Below, one piece after another: positions 1 through 9,541 of a DNA stretch of 64,000 nt. Location: assembly GCF_018986435.1 (NCBI RefSeq), contig NZ_JAHMIN010000001.1, positions 252,858 through 316,857 of the forward strand. Direction: 5' to 3'. The translations under genes and the position numbers were made by a program. The stretch is from Hahella sp. HN01. Its GTDB lineage: Bacteria; Pseudomonadota; Gammaproteobacteria; Pseudomonadales; Oleiphilaceae. Below the pieces are notes generated by a model, which saw nothing but the letters and a program-made list of their open reading frames with translations, searched no databases and was not told where the DNA came from. The number at the start of each line of letters is the position of its first letter. Within the stretch, counting starts at the first letter, position 1.

Positions 1-1962
1 CAGAACACGTAAGCCGGAACGCCTTGAGTCCCTGCGATCCTCAAAGGTCATCAGGCTGGGAGAAAGGATAATCGAAGTTTCATTCGGCTCCTCCACCAAA
101 ACCGAGTACAAGGCGTCGCGTAAGTGCGACTCTCTGTCCAACTTACTGAGGTAGCCGGAAACTCCCGCGCCCTTCAACTCAGACACATGCTCTCTTTGCG
201 GGTGTGAGGACAACGCCAAAATCGGCGCGTTTTTCTGCAAGTCCAAGGATTTTATGGACTTAATCAGATCTATAAAGTCATCTCCCGGCAGCGACTCGTC
301 CAGAATCATCGCGTTGTATGGGGCTTTAGAGTCCACCGCCTGATTTACCAGCGCCCTGACCTCTTCGGAGGTTTTAGCAATATCGCAATGCAGCAGGGAT
401 TCTTCGGAGAAAATATCCAGAGTAGCCTTGAGACTCAGCTCATTGGCGTCCGCCACGAGGATGCGGCTTTCTCTGAAAATATTTTCTTCATTAAGAATTT
501 GAGGGCTATAACTTTGCACGCGCTGACAGGAAAGTTGCGCCCAATAGGTCGTGCCTTTACCTTCCTCACTTTCGATGCCGAAAGAGCCGCCCATCAACTC
601 CACGAACTGTTTACACAACGCCAACCTCAACCCTGTGCCAACTTCGTTGAGGCCCTGCGAAACCGGCGCTTCAAAGGTGTTGGACAGCAAGGTATCAATT
701 TCATTAGGGCTGATTCCCGGGCTGCTGTCTTCTACGGTAAATCGTATGCGCACCCGATCTTCGTCAAACGCCACCGGATGCACATGCAGCACCACCTGGC
801 CTTTTACCGTGACCGTAATCGCAACGGAGAGCAGGCTTTCCAGCACGCGCAACAGAATATTGCGATCCGTCAGCACCCGCGTCGGCAAGCCTGCATCCAC
901 AAAGGTTTCAACGTTCAGGCCTTTGGCTTCCGACACCGCCGAAACACGCGCCACCGCCGCCTGCAGCAATGCTCGCAATTCGGTAGGCGCCAAATCCACT
1001 TGCGTCGTGCCGGCTTCCAGTTTGGAAAGGTCCAGCATATCGTTAAACAGGGTCAACAAAGACTCTGAACTCTGTTGCACCGCCAGCAAATATTCACGTT
1101 GCTCCTGAGAAACGGGGGCATCCAGCAACAGGCCGGTATAGCCAAGAATGTTGTTCATCGGCGTGCGCAGCTCGTGGCTGATATTGGCGATAAACACGCT
1201 CTTGCTTTGATTCGCCTTTACCGCCTGGGAGCGCTCGACTTGAGAGCGTTGCTCTGACTGCCGCAGAATGCGCGTCTGCTCCAGCATGCGAATACGCAGA
1301 TTATTAATGGCGGTGACCACCTGACTCAGCTCGTCGGATGAGGATGGCGGCTTACGGTCCAGGGTTAAGGTCGCCGTCGGGTTATCAATCTCCAACCTGC
1401 GGCAATATTGCGACATCTTTTCCAAATGCCGACTGACCAAAAGCCAGAAGATCAACAAGAAGAAAATAGCGACGACAAAGGTTTTGACGCTCTGGGTAAT
1501 CAGAATAATAAGCAGCCGGTCCCAGATTTTGTGCTGGATTGGCTCCAGTGTGGCGATGAGCGTCAAATCTCCCAGCCAGTAATTGTCCATGCCCGGCTGA
1601 TAGATGGGATACACCTTGCTGAAGGAAGGCTCACCGGATGGCGGCGTGCCAGCGGTAAACACATCCTGGTAGTTGGTGACCAGGGAGACGTTGTAAATTT
1701 CCGGCAGGCGCAGCAATCCCCGCAATAACACATCCAGGTTATCGTGATTGATGCTCCAGAGGCTATTCGCCAATCCCGGTTCGAACGTACTTGCGACATC
1801 GTCCAGCCTGGTGTTGAGCGCCGCCACTTCCGCACGGTAATCCAGCCACAACTGTACGCCGGTGGAGACCAGGGCGACGGCTGTGCTGAACAGCAGGACG
1901 CTCGCCACGACCTTCGATCCTAAAGGATACTTTCGCAGCCGTTTACTAAATTTACCCCACAA
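1..1962 (-). CDS. Hybrid sensor histidine kinase with receiver domain(s), truncated by window edge
   Basis: Membrane two-component sensor; 654 codons are visible and the C-terminus lies outside the window. A membrane segment at about residues 12-32 is followed by a roughly 120-residue periplasmic part, a second membrane segment (about 152-176), a HAMP-like linker, and a HisKA domain with the H-box SHELRTP (His263). The ATPase domain follows (about 340-480), then a receiver domain from about 500 with acidic residues near 505, phospho-acceptor Asp555 (ILDESLPG) and Lys607. The last visible residues (SGLRVL) look like the start of a second receiver. The TTG start at 1962 was chosen because GGGAG-like ribosome-binding bases lie just upstream and no ATG follows the in-frame TAG at 1984-1986. 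The ATPase domain is unusual: the N-box reads ESLLSVAITV, without the usual Asn, and the G1 box reads EDSSPGI. Ligand and partner are unknown. Confidence 0.85.
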   Translation of the reverse strand, partial: MWGKFSKRLRKYPLGSKVVASVLLFSTAVALVSTGVQLWLDYRAEVAALNTRLDDVASTFEPGLANSLWSINHDNLDVLLRGLLRLPEIYNVSLVTNYQDVFTAGTPPSGEPSFSKVYPIYQPGMDNYWLGDLTLIATLEPIQHKIWDRLLIILITQSVKTFVVAIFFLLIFWLLVSRHLEKMSQYCRRLEIDNPTATLTLDRKPPSSSDELSQVVTAINNLRIRMLEQTRILRQSEQRSQVERSQAVKANQSKSVFIANISHELRTPMNNILGYTGLLLDAPVSQEQREYLLAVQQSSESLLTLFNDMLDLSKLEAGTTQVDLAPTELRALLQAAVARVSAVSEAKGLNVETFVDAGLPTRVLTDRNILLRVLESLLSVAITVTVKGQVVLHVHPVAFDEDRVRIRFTVEDSSPGISPNEIDTLLSNTFEAPVSQGLNEVGTGLRLALCKQFVELMGGSFGIESEEGKGTTYWAQLSCQRVQSYSPQILNEENIFRESRILVADANELSLKATLDIFSEESLLHCDIAKTSEEVRALVNQAVDSKAPYNAMILDESLPGDDFIDLIKSIKSLDLQKNAPILALSSHPQREHVSELKGAGVSGYLSKLDRESHLRDALYSVLVEEPNETSIILSPSLMTFEDRRDSRRSGLRVL

Positions 1963-2270
1963 ACCCCTAAACTCCCTGTTTGCCTACTACCGTTGAGAGC
2001 GCTATCGATATTGTAGCAAAACCTTACTTTGACACTTTGACGTCCAGTCGCCTATTCGCCGCCCGCCCATGGGACAGCGACAACTCTATATATGTTCCCG
2101 TCAATAATCCATCCCGCCTACGTATTCAACAGCGATCAGAAGTATAGGATGGCGCGTTGTTCAAACCACCACCGCATCGGCTTTAAGCTGGCCACACCAG
2201 GGATCAACTGCTATCTTTAGCGGAAAAACTGACTGCTAAACCTCAACTCTTCCGGTTCGGAGCTCCCCTT
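1963..2270. other. Divergent intergenic region
   Basis: About 308 bases separate the leftward sensor kinase from the rightward antiporter. It must carry both promoters. I see no confident -35/-10 pair, no RNA gene and no strong repeat. Confidence 0.5.
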
Positions 2271-4058
2271 TTGAACGAACATGTCGTCGTAGCCCTCGCC
2301 GCCATCCTGTTTTTCGGCGTCGCATCTCAGTATATAGCCTGGAAACTGAAACTGCCTTCAATACTGTTGTTATTGCTGAGCGGTATAGTTCTGGGTCCAA
2401 CGACCGGCGTACTGAACCCTGACGAAATTTTCGGCGACTTCCTGTTTCCAGCTATTTCCTTTGCTGTCGCCATCATCCTGTTCGAAGGCGGACTCAGCCT
2501 TAAACTGGCGGAACTCAAAACCAGCTCAACCGCTGTTCGCAGTCTCGTCAGCGTGGGAATCTTGATTACTTGGTTTCTCGCCTTTTTCCTGTCCTGGCTT
2601 ACACTCGACGTTCCCTGGATTCTCGCTCTGCTGATCGGTGCGATTCTTACCGTCACCGGCCCCACCGTGGTGCTGCCTTTGTTGATGCTGATTCGCCCCA
2701 AAGGACAGGTTAACTCCATCCTGAAATGGGAGGGCATTCTCAACGACCCCATTGGCGCACTCCTTACTGTATTGGTGTATGAGGCCGTCGTGTCCACCAG
2801 CGTGGGCAAAGCGACGACCCTGTTTTTATCCGGCTTCTTGCTGACTGTCGTAGTAGGCGGCTTGATGGGTTTGATTGCCGGTATGTTGGTAGCCACAGCG
2901 CTACGTCATCACTGGATACCGGAGTTTCTGGGCAACACTTTCACCCTCGCGATGGTCATGTGTCTGTTCACCGCCTCCAACCTGATACAGCATGAAAGCG
3001 GCCTGTTCAGCGTTACTATTATGGGGATCTATTTAGGCAACCAACGCCTGGTGTCGATACGCAATTTGGTGGGCTTTAAAGAAGACCTACGCGTCCTGCT
3101 GCTCTCTTCCATGTTTATTGTTCTCGCCGCCCGTCTGGACGTAAAAGACCTTGAGCACATCCATGCCGGCAGCTTCGCTTTCTTACTGTTGCTGGTGTTT
3201 TTGGTGCGTCCGGCGGCGGTTTGGGCTTCAACCGTAAAAAGCAATCTGAGCTGGAAGGAAAAGGTATTCTTATCTTCCATGGCGCCCCGAGGCATCGTCG
3301 CCGCGGCGGTGGCCTCTCTATTCGCTGTACGCCTGCAAGGCATCGGTTATGAAGAGGCGGAAGCATTACCCCCCACGATGTTTCTGATCATCATGGGTAC
3401 AATTCTTATCTACGGGCTGGGTGCCAGACCGCTGGCGAAGAAGCTGGCGCTGTCCGACGATAACCCACAAGGCTGTATCATTCTTGGCTCCAACGCCTTC
3501 ACCAATGCGCTCGCCAAAGCGTTGAAGAATGAAAACGTGAGCGTGCTGATTGTCGACGCTCGGTGGAGCAACATTAAAGAAGCCCGTATGGAAGGAACGC
3601 CGACACTGCTGGGCAACGTCCTGTCCGAGCAATTACTGGAGCGCGTCAATTACACAGGGATGGGACGCTTTCTGGCGTTGACGCCCAACCTGGAGTTGAA
3701 CTCCCTCGCCTGCATTCGTTTTTCCGACATATTCGGCGTCAAAGAAGTCTATCAGCTCGGCGAACCCGAAGATAAGGACAAACCCGCTCAGTGGATTCCC
3801 GAAGACTTGTCCGGCGTCGCCCTGTTCTCCACTCAGGCCACTTACAACCACATCATGAGGAGATTGAATCATGGCGCCGTCATCAAGCGCACTCCTCTTA
3901 CCAAAGACTTCACCTACGAACAGTTTAAGGAAAAGAACCAGGATCAAGATCCATTACCGCTATGTCTAGTGGGTGAAAACGGAACATTGAACTTCTTCAC
4001 CGTAAAGAAAAACCTGCAACCCAAGCCAGGACAGGTGTTGATCAGCCTCGTTGGCTAG
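2271..4058 (+). CDS. CPA-type sodium(potassium)/proton antiporter with C-terminal TrkA-N domain
   Basis: Inner-membrane monovalent cation/proton antiporter of 595 residues. About a dozen hydrophobic segments fill residues 1-385. Antiporter motifs are visible: LFEGGLSL near residue 70, TGPTVVLPLL near 127, a NhaP-like ILNDPIGALL near 157 and a MAPRGIVAAAV segment near 337. From about residue 400 a Rossmann-type TrkA-N/RCK segment begins (GCIILGSN, then an acidic strand end at IVDARW), suggesting control by nucleotide or redox state. The start is TTG at 2271, with CGGAG about ten bases upstream. The transported ion (Na+ or K+) cannot be read from the sequence. It stands alone as a transcription unit, divergent from the sensor kinase; a functional link between them is only a guess. 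Confidence 0.88.
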   Translation: MNEHVVVALAAILFFGVASQYIAWKLKLPSILLLLLSGIVLGPTTGVLNPDEIFGDFLFPAISFAVAIILFEGGLSLKLAELKTSSTAVRSLVSVGILITWFLAFFLSWLTLDVPWILALLIGAILTVTGPTVVLPLLMLIRPKGQVNSILKWEGILNDPIGALLTVLVYEAVVSTSVGKATTLFLSGFLLTVVVGGLMGLIAGMLVATALRHHWIPEFLGNTFTLAMVMCLFTASNLIQHESGLFSVTIMGIYLGNQRLVSIRNLVGFKEDLRVLLLSSMFIVLAARLDVKDLEHIHAGSFAFLLLLVFLVRPAAVWASTVKSNLSWKEKVFLSSMAPRGIVAAAVASLFAVRLQGIGYEEAEALPPTMFLIIMGTILIYGLGARPLAKKLALSDDNPQGCIILGSNAFTNALAKALKNENVSVLIVDARWSNIKEARMEGTPTLLGNVLSEQLLERVNYTGMGRFLALTPNLELNSLACIRFSDIFGVKEVYQLGEPEDKDKPAQWIPEDLSGVALFSTQATYNHIMRRLNHGAVIKRTPLTKDFTYEQFKEKNQDQDPLPLCLVGENGTLNFFTVKKNLQPKPGQVLISLVG

Positions 4059-4172
4059 CGTCTGCTGCTAAACTTTCTAAAGCGCTCTTTTTAGCTCAAC
4101 ATCAGGCAGATGCTGACGCTTTAAAGAGCCTGTTTAAACCACTTGGCATGACATGAAGGAATCATCCAACCG

Positions 4173-5174
4173 ATGACGTCGTTAAAAAAAATAACTCACC
4201 GGATCGTTTACCCCTGCGTCTGCGCACTATTATCTTCCCCTGCATTGGCCCTCTCTCCCACACCTTTTGAAGTGGGGAACTACTCTCCTCTCGCGCAGAT
4301 ATTTGGGCTGCCGTCTATTCAAACAGCCCTGAACACCGCGCCATCCGGCTTTGAGGCAAGCCTGCAGCACGCCACCGCCAATACCTATGTCACACACGAG
4401 AACATCAACGAAATTTCCTATTTTGACGGCGAAGTGGCGATAACCTCGTTATCGCTGCGCTGGCGTTTCACAAACGACGCCGAACTTACCTTGAGAGCGC
4501 CCTATGTCGACCACAGCAAAGGCCTGTGGGACGATTTCATCTACGATTGGCACGAATGGTTCGGCCTTCCCCAGGGCGGCAGGACGCAGGACACCAACGA
4601 TCAATTCGCCTATGTATACCAGCGCAATGGCGAAAGGCTGCTGAATTTTCGCGAAGAAGCCGCCGGGATCGGCGATATTCGTCTTGGCTACTCCCAACAG
4701 TTGCATTTCTGGGAGCAGGATTGGCTGGCGCAACTGGAAGTTAAAGCGCCGACAGGAGACGCAGATAAGCTTACCGGCAGCGGCGCCTGGGACCTCTCTG
4801 CAGGCATGGGCTGGGAAGGAGCCGTAACGGGTCCCAACCAACGCTTCATTCCATTCGCCGGCGCCGCTGTCAGCTACCTGGGCGATAGCGACCTCAAACT
4901 TGCGCCACTACAGAAAAACTGGGCGCTGTCCCTACGGGCTGGCGGCCATTGGCGCGCGCTGCCTTATCTCACGCTTACGGCGCAGATAGACAGCCACTCC
5001 GGGCTTTACCATAGCCAGTTACGCGAACTGAGCAATTTCTCCCTGCAGTTGACCACCGGCGGACAAGTCGCCCTCAGTGATTCGCTGGTGCTGAACATCG
5101 CAATCGCAGAGGACCTCAACACCACTATCACGCCGGACTTTGTCGCCATTCTGGGTATGACCTACGGCTGGTGA
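4173..5174 (+). CDS. Predicted outer-membrane protein, DUF3187-like
   Basis: A 333-residue secreted protein with an N-terminal signal peptide (basic start, hydrophobic stretch, cleavage near PALALS). The N-terminal part contains GNYSPLAQIFGLPS, the signature I associate with the DUF3187 family. The rest is built of alternating aromatic and polar stretches ending in aromatic residues (C-terminal GMTYGW), as expected for an outer-membrane beta-barrel. AAGGA lies about 13 bases before the ATG. Molecular function of the family is not established. A second predicted barrel follows at 5375, so these may be co-regulated envelope genes. Confidence 0.7.
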   Translation: MTSLKKITHRIVYPCVCALLSSPALALSPTPFEVGNYSPLAQIFGLPSIQTALNTAPSGFEASLQHATANTYVTHENINEISYFDGEVAITSLSLRWRFTNDAELTLRAPYVDHSKGLWDDFIYDWHEWFGLPQGGRTQDTNDQFAYVYQRNGERLLNFREEAAGIGDIRLGYSQQLHFWEQDWLAQLEVKAPTGDADKLTGSGAWDLSAGMGWEGAVTGPNQRFIPFAGAAVSYLGDSDLKLAPLQKNWALSLRAGGHWRALPYLTLTAQIDSHSGLYHSQLRELSNFSLQLTTGGQVALSDSLVLNIAIAEDLNTTITPDFVAILGMTYGW

Positions 5175-5210
5175 TTGAGTCAGAGCTCCAGATAACCTGT
5201 TATTAATTTG

Positions 5211-5243
5211 AGCCGACATTCGCCTGTGGTTAAGATGTCGGCT
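5211..5243 (+). terminator. Stem-loop after the DUF3187-like gene
   Basis: A 9-base inverted repeat (AGCCGACAT at 5211-5219, ATGTCGGCT at 5235-5243) encloses a 15-base loop. It sits 37 bases after the stop codon. There is no clean U-run, so it could be a weak terminator or an RNA-stability element. Confidence 0.4.
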
Positions 5244-5374
5244 TGTCGCCTTTAGCGCCTGAGGGCGTATTTCCGCAATCCGCTACAAGATATTCCGTAG
5301 TTGGACACATTCCGCAAACGGAAGTTCGCCGGAAACTTTTTCTCAGAATGATTAAACCAGGAGCAACCATATCC

Positions 5375-5938
5375 ATGAGATTTTTAGGGCTTAACGCGGC
5401 TATCGGCGCCGCCGCACTGTTGGGAGCCAACATCGCAACCGCTTCCGAATTAGACTTCAACATTGGCGATGAGTCCGTTAATGTACAGGTCAATATGCTG
5501 CCGCAATCCAGAGATTTTGAAACAGGCCTTGGCTACCTGTACCACAAAGGCGGCGGTCACCTGCTCAACGGCGACCTGCATGCACGGGGGCAAACTGCTA
5601 TCGGCAACCTGCCGACAACGGTTGGCATTGGCGCCCAGCTGGACGTTTTTACCGAAGGTGACGTCGACGGCTCAGCCATTGCATTAGGTGGATACGCACA
5701 CATCAAAATTCCCGCCGTTCCAGGATTGGGAGTCAAACTGGCTGGCCATTTCGCGCCGTCCATCACATCCTTTCAGGACGCCGAGCAGTTCTCCCGTTTT
5801 GACGTCAAAACCACTTACCGCGTGATTCCCAACGCCGATATTTATCTGGGATACCGCGTCATCAAAGCGGACATTGAACGCAATAATGACATCACTCTGG
5901 ACGAAGGCGTAAACGTCGGCTTCGCCCTGCAGTTCTAA
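5375..5938 (+). CDS. YfaZ family outer-membrane protein
   Basis: A 187-residue protein from the ATG at 5375, which has AGGAG 12 bases upstream. The open frame extends further 5', but those residues do not look like a signal peptide. A signal peptide covers about residues 1-22 (LLGANIATAS before ELDFNIGDES). The mature part alternates strand-like segments and ends in FALQF, a terminal aromatic pattern typical of outer-membrane barrels. The ELDFNIGDESVNVQ opening and the overall length fit the YfaZ family, whose function is unknown. It may form an envelope gene pair with the DUF3187-like protein upstream. Confidence 0.75.
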   Translation: MRFLGLNAAIGAAALLGANIATASELDFNIGDESVNVQVNMLPQSRDFETGLGYLYHKGGGHLLNGDLHARGQTAIGNLPTTVGIGAQLDVFTEGDVDGSAIALGGYAHIKIPAVPGLGVKLAGHFAPSITSFQDAEQFSRFDVKTTYRVIPNADIYLGYRVIKADIERNNDITLDEGVNVGFALQF

Positions 5939-6150
5939 GTCTCTGTAAACGACTTATAACGTTTAGCAAGACAAACTCTCGCCGCAGAACGCGCCTCTTC
6001 GTCGCCTGCGGCGATTTCATCGCCCTCATTCCTGCGCCTCCCCGGCTAGGACTGCTTCACAGATTCCTCAAACCAGGGTTTTCCGCCCTCCGTAAAAACC
6101 CTTAGACTAGCCCCCAACAGCCTCAATAAGAATCAACAACGGAATTGCCT

Positions 6151-8475
6151 ATGTCATTGCGCGAGCTGAAAAAAGTTTCCGGGCTCCTGCTGCTTGTATC
6201 CATACTCTCCGCCTGTGGCGGCGGCGATGAATCTCTAGATGGCAACGGCGGTTACACGCCGCCCAAGAACGACAACAAAGTTGATCCTCCTGCAGGCGAC
6301 GCCAGCGGAGAAACTCCCCCCGATCCCATTGACGGCAGACAGGTCAATGTCGCAGTACTCGCCACGTCGGGCATGCAAGAAGCCACCATCGCCCAAAAAA
6401 TACTGAGTGCTTTCCTGCCAGCTTCAGCTTACGCCATCTCAGCCGGAGACAAAGTGGCGGCCAATCTGAGCATTCAACAGCTGGATTATCGCGGTAATGT
6501 TATTTCCGGTGGAGTCATCTCAAGCAATGACTATTCCGTCAATCGCTCCAGCGACGGCAGCTACACCATCACCTTTGACGGTTCCATTCCGCAAAGAATT
6601 GACTTGGTTATCGCCGCGGAGCTCAGTAACGGCTCTGTCATTCGCACGGGTTTGCCCAACGCTAACAAAGGGATACTGATTACCGCCGCGTCGGAATATG
6701 CGGTTAGAGATTTCTTCAGCAGCCTGAGTTCTCAGGCCGAGCTAGACGGAATGATGCCCTGTAACGACAGTACGGATTCCTGCGGCTCACAGGCCGACGC
6801 ACGCATGCTGAACTGGGCCGCATTGATGAACGGCGTGCAGGATTTCGAAGTCACCTTACCGGACAATGCAGACCTGGAAGAGACGATGGCGTTTCTTGGC
6901 GACAACGTATTATTTGACGACTTCGTCGACCAGTTCATCGCCACTATCCGTGAGAAAAAGATCGACGGCACAACATCAACCAGTATTGCGCCAGTGTTGG
7001 AAAACCGAGCCGGCCTGTACAACTCTGTATTATTCGCCGCCGGACTGAACCAAGGCCTGCCCAACGGCGCTAAAACCGTGGTGTTCTCCAACCGCATCGC
7101 CACGATCAAAACCAATACGTCCGCGGAAGTCACGACCTATTCCTACCCCATCGCCAGCTTTACCGCCACCGTATTGGGCATCATCAATAACATTATCGTC
7201 GAACAGGTTCCCTGGGAGCGCCATAGCCTGACCCAAGTCTCCGACGACGTCTTCAACCAGGGCGCGCAGGCGGAAGAGGATGATATTAACGCCCATGTCG
7301 GTTCAACACTGACCTACCTGTCTCCAAGCGGCTTTTTCGATATGGCGCGCCTGCAAACTCAGTACATTACCCGGGAAGACAGCGCCAGCCCTACCGGCTG
7401 GTTGACTAACCCTTTCTATACTCGCCTGTACACCACAAAATCGACCAATGACGACAGCACATCCTCGCCCTCCATGGCCTCCGCTTACTTGAGCGATGGA
7501 TTTGCGATTGAACTGGCCGCCAAGTCAACGGGAGGGTATAGCCGCGAGCTGACGCTGGAAAAATTGAACACTTTCGGCTGGCTTTTCCATAGCAAACAAT
7601 CCTCGAACTTCAGCACGGACGTGATCAATGGCGGCGATTATGGTGTGATCAGCCTGCGCCAGAACCTGTCCACAGACCCGGTCATGACGGTCGTTGGCGC
7701 GATTCACCACTGGCTAGCGACCTCAAGCGATATTGCGCAAACGCAACCCGCTCCGGTTGCAGGCGATCCCGACATCTATCACACCTATCAGATGAGCCGT
7801 AGCGCGGACGGCTCCGCCTCAGGCGTCGGCATGTCAACGGAAACGCCCGCGTCTCTGGCGCTGGAGCGACTGCCGACCATCAAGTACAACAACGCTGATA
7901 AAGTCTATGAAACGCAATATACCGGACGAATCAAAGCTGGCTCAGCCAGCGGCGTCAGTGACCCTTCCGGCAATGTCCTGTCGTTCAATATAGACAGCGA
8001 TACGGACGGCCAAGGCATCATTCATGCGGTGAAGTTGTCAGACACGGACATTAACTACGCCGGCGCCAGCTATGTGTTATATGGCAATAGTTTAGGCATC
8101 AGCGGGGGCGCGACCTTATTCGGGAATCACAACCTGTCCACCCTGACCTTCGACGACGCCTCGGTCGCAACCCTCCATCTGAACGAGCGCCGGGTGACAC
8201 AGACCATTGGCAGCCAGACACTCAGCGATATTGAAAATCACGATGTGGATTACTCTTTAACGCCACAAGCGTCTCCCGCCGCCAACACGGGAGCGGACAG
8301 AAACCTTCTTAAGCTGGATTTCACCGATCCGCAGCCCGCAGGTGGAGAAACGCTGACAATGGAAGGATTCGCCGCCAGCGGCGGCAATCTGCTGATTTTA
8401 CTGGTGCGTTACGGCGACCGTATCGGATTGGTATATGGCTTCAAGCAACAAGCGTTGACCGCAAACTCAGATTAA
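6151..8475 (+). CDS. Large predicted lipoprotein of unknown function
   Basis: A 774-residue protein with a textbook lipoprotein signal: basic N-terminus, hydrophobic core and lipobox LSAC with acylated Cys22. A Gly/Asp/Pro-rich linker follows. I chose the ATG at 6151 over the TTG two codons earlier; GGA lies 8 bases upstream. The residue after the acylated Cys is Gly, so the outer membrane is the likely destination. I recognise no domain. Two cysteines (CNDSTDSC) near residue 200 could form a disulfide. The C-terminal third is rich in Ser, Gly, Asp and Thr and looks beta-rich. Flanking genes are also envelope proteins. A structural or adhesin-like role is possible but not shown. Confidence 0.7.
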   Translation: MSLRELKKVSGLLLLVSILSACGGGDESLDGNGGYTPPKNDNKVDPPAGDASGETPPDPIDGRQVNVAVLATSGMQEATIAQKILSAFLPASAYAISAGDKVAANLSIQQLDYRGNVISGGVISSNDYSVNRSSDGSYTITFDGSIPQRIDLVIAAELSNGSVIRTGLPNANKGILITAASEYAVRDFFSSLSSQAELDGMMPCNDSTDSCGSQADARMLNWAALMNGVQDFEVTLPDNADLEETMAFLGDNVLFDDFVDQFIATIREKKIDGTTSTSIAPVLENRAGLYNSVLFAAGLNQGLPNGAKTVVFSNRIATIKTNTSAEVTTYSYPIASFTATVLGIINNIIVEQVPWERHSLTQVSDDVFNQGAQAEEDDINAHVGSTLTYLSPSGFFDMARLQTQYITREDSASPTGWLTNPFYTRLYTTKSTNDDSTSSPSMASAYLSDGFAIELAAKSTGGYSRELTLEKLNTFGWLFHSKQSSNFSTDVINGGDYGVISLRQNLSTDPVMTVVGAIHHWLATSSDIAQTQPAPVAGDPDIYHTYQMSRSADGSASGVGMSTETPASLALERLPTIKYNNADKVYETQYTGRIKAGSASGVSDPSGNVLSFNIDSDTDGQGIIHAVKLSDTDINYAGASYVLYGNSLGISGGATLFGNHNLSTLTFDDASVATLHLNERRVTQTIGSQTLSDIENHDVDYSLTPQASPAANTGADRNLLKLDFTDPQPAGGETLTMEGFAASGGNLLILLVRYGDRIGLVYGFKQQALTANSD

Positions 8476-8485
8476 ACGCCCTTCC

Positions 8486-8518
8486 CCTGCTCTCCACTTT
8501 GACGTTGTGGAGAGCAGG
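8486..8518 (+). terminator. Strong stem-loop after the lipoprotein gene
   Basis: A perfect 12-base inverted repeat (8486-8497 with 8507-8518) with a 9-base loop begins 10 bases after the stop codon at 8475. No U-run follows, so termination efficiency is uncertain. Confidence 0.5.
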
Positions 8519-8609
8519 CCATAGCTCGCCCTCCTTCCAGCCCAAAGTGTTGAATCAGCTAAACTAAATACGCAAAATAAAATCTGCTAGCAAAAACGAT
8601 GGGTAGTAC

Positions 8610-9434
8610 ATGAAGAATTACCGCAGTTATGCCGTTATTGCCTTTAGCGGCGCATTAGTTTGGCTTTTTACATTTTCACTCTGGTATGACTTACATGCTC
8701 TGGTGGTTAAGGATGATAAAAAAGAGCTCAAGGCCTCGAACGTGAATCTGATACCCACCGCACCTCTTCCTGATTTCAGCAGCTATGAAGATGTCGGTGA
8801 AAAGAAAGAAGCGTTTTTCTCTTACTTGCTGCCATTGGTGCAACAAGCCAATCGACAAATCAAAGAAGAGCGCCAGTTCATCCAAATGATGCAGCGTCAA
8901 ACCACATTCTCGACGGAAGATACCGCTCGCCTGCAACGCTTGGCGGAAACTTATCGAGTGCCGTTTGACGACGCTTTCAACAACGACTTTTTCAAACTGA
9001 TGCTGCGCAGAGTGGATACGATTCCACCCTCTCTGGTGCTGGCGCAGGCGGCCAATGAGTCCGGCTGGGGAGGCTCCCGCTTCGCCCGTGAAGGCAACAA
9101 CTTATTCGGACAGTGGTGCTTCAAGCCCGGATGCGGCATTGAGCCCGCGCAGCGCGCCTCTCACCTGCAGCACGAAGTCGCGCGTTTCGATACGGTTTAC
9201 CACTCTGTGATGAGCTACATGCGCAACCTCAACCGGAATCTGCACTATATCGACCTTCGTAAAACCAGAGAAAAACTCCGAGCTCAAGGGCTCGCTGTCA
9301 CCGGACAAAGCCTGACCCCAGGCCTGGCGAAATACTCTACCCGGGGAGAAGCTTATATTGCGGAAATACAGGGTATGATCCGCGCCAATGATCTGGAGAA
9401 GTACGACCAACCCAGTGACGCCGCAACGCTTTGA
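8610..9434 (+). CDS. bax: Bax-type glucosaminidase domain protein
   Basis: A 274-residue envelope protein with one N-terminal membrane anchor (about residues 8-25) and a C-terminal glucosaminidase (lysozyme-like) domain. The core PPSLVLAQAANESGWGGSRFA near residues 138-158 carries the catalytic Glu in the ANESGWG context. NNLFGQWCFKPGCG is characteristic of Bax-like proteins. It probably cleaves peptidoglycan glycan strands on the periplasmic face. The ATG at 8610 is preceded by GGGTAG. It stands between a lipoprotein and a small membrane protein without overlap. Confidence 0.82.
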   Translation: MKNYRSYAVIAFSGALVWLFTFSLWYDLHALVVKDDKKELKASNVNLIPTAPLPDFSSYEDVGEKKEAFFSYLLPLVQQANRQIKEERQFIQMMQRQTTFSTEDTARLQRLAETYRVPFDDAFNNDFFKLMLRRVDTIPPSLVLAQAANESGWGGSRFAREGNNLFGQWCFKPGCGIEPAQRASHLQHEVARFDTVYHSVMSYMRNLNRNLHYIDLRKTREKLRAQGLAVTGQSLTPGLAKYSTRGEAYIAEIQGMIRANDLEKYDQPSDAATL

Positions 9435-9541
9435 TCAACCGAAGTTACCGGATGGAAACGCGACCATTGGTTATTTAATTCAGAAATTCCTGCCGGGGTT
9501 GCGTAAAATGAAATGGATTCCACCCGACTATGGGACACACT

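Noticed and set aside
388-1728. Several rightward open frames of 60-226 codons
   Set aside because: They lie antisense to the long leftward sensor kinase frame that has clear H-box and receiver motifs; their translations show no domain and overlap one another.
4084-4129. GCTCTTT ... AAAGAGC inverted repeat after the antiporter gene
   Set aside because: The 32-base loop makes it a poor terminator candidate.
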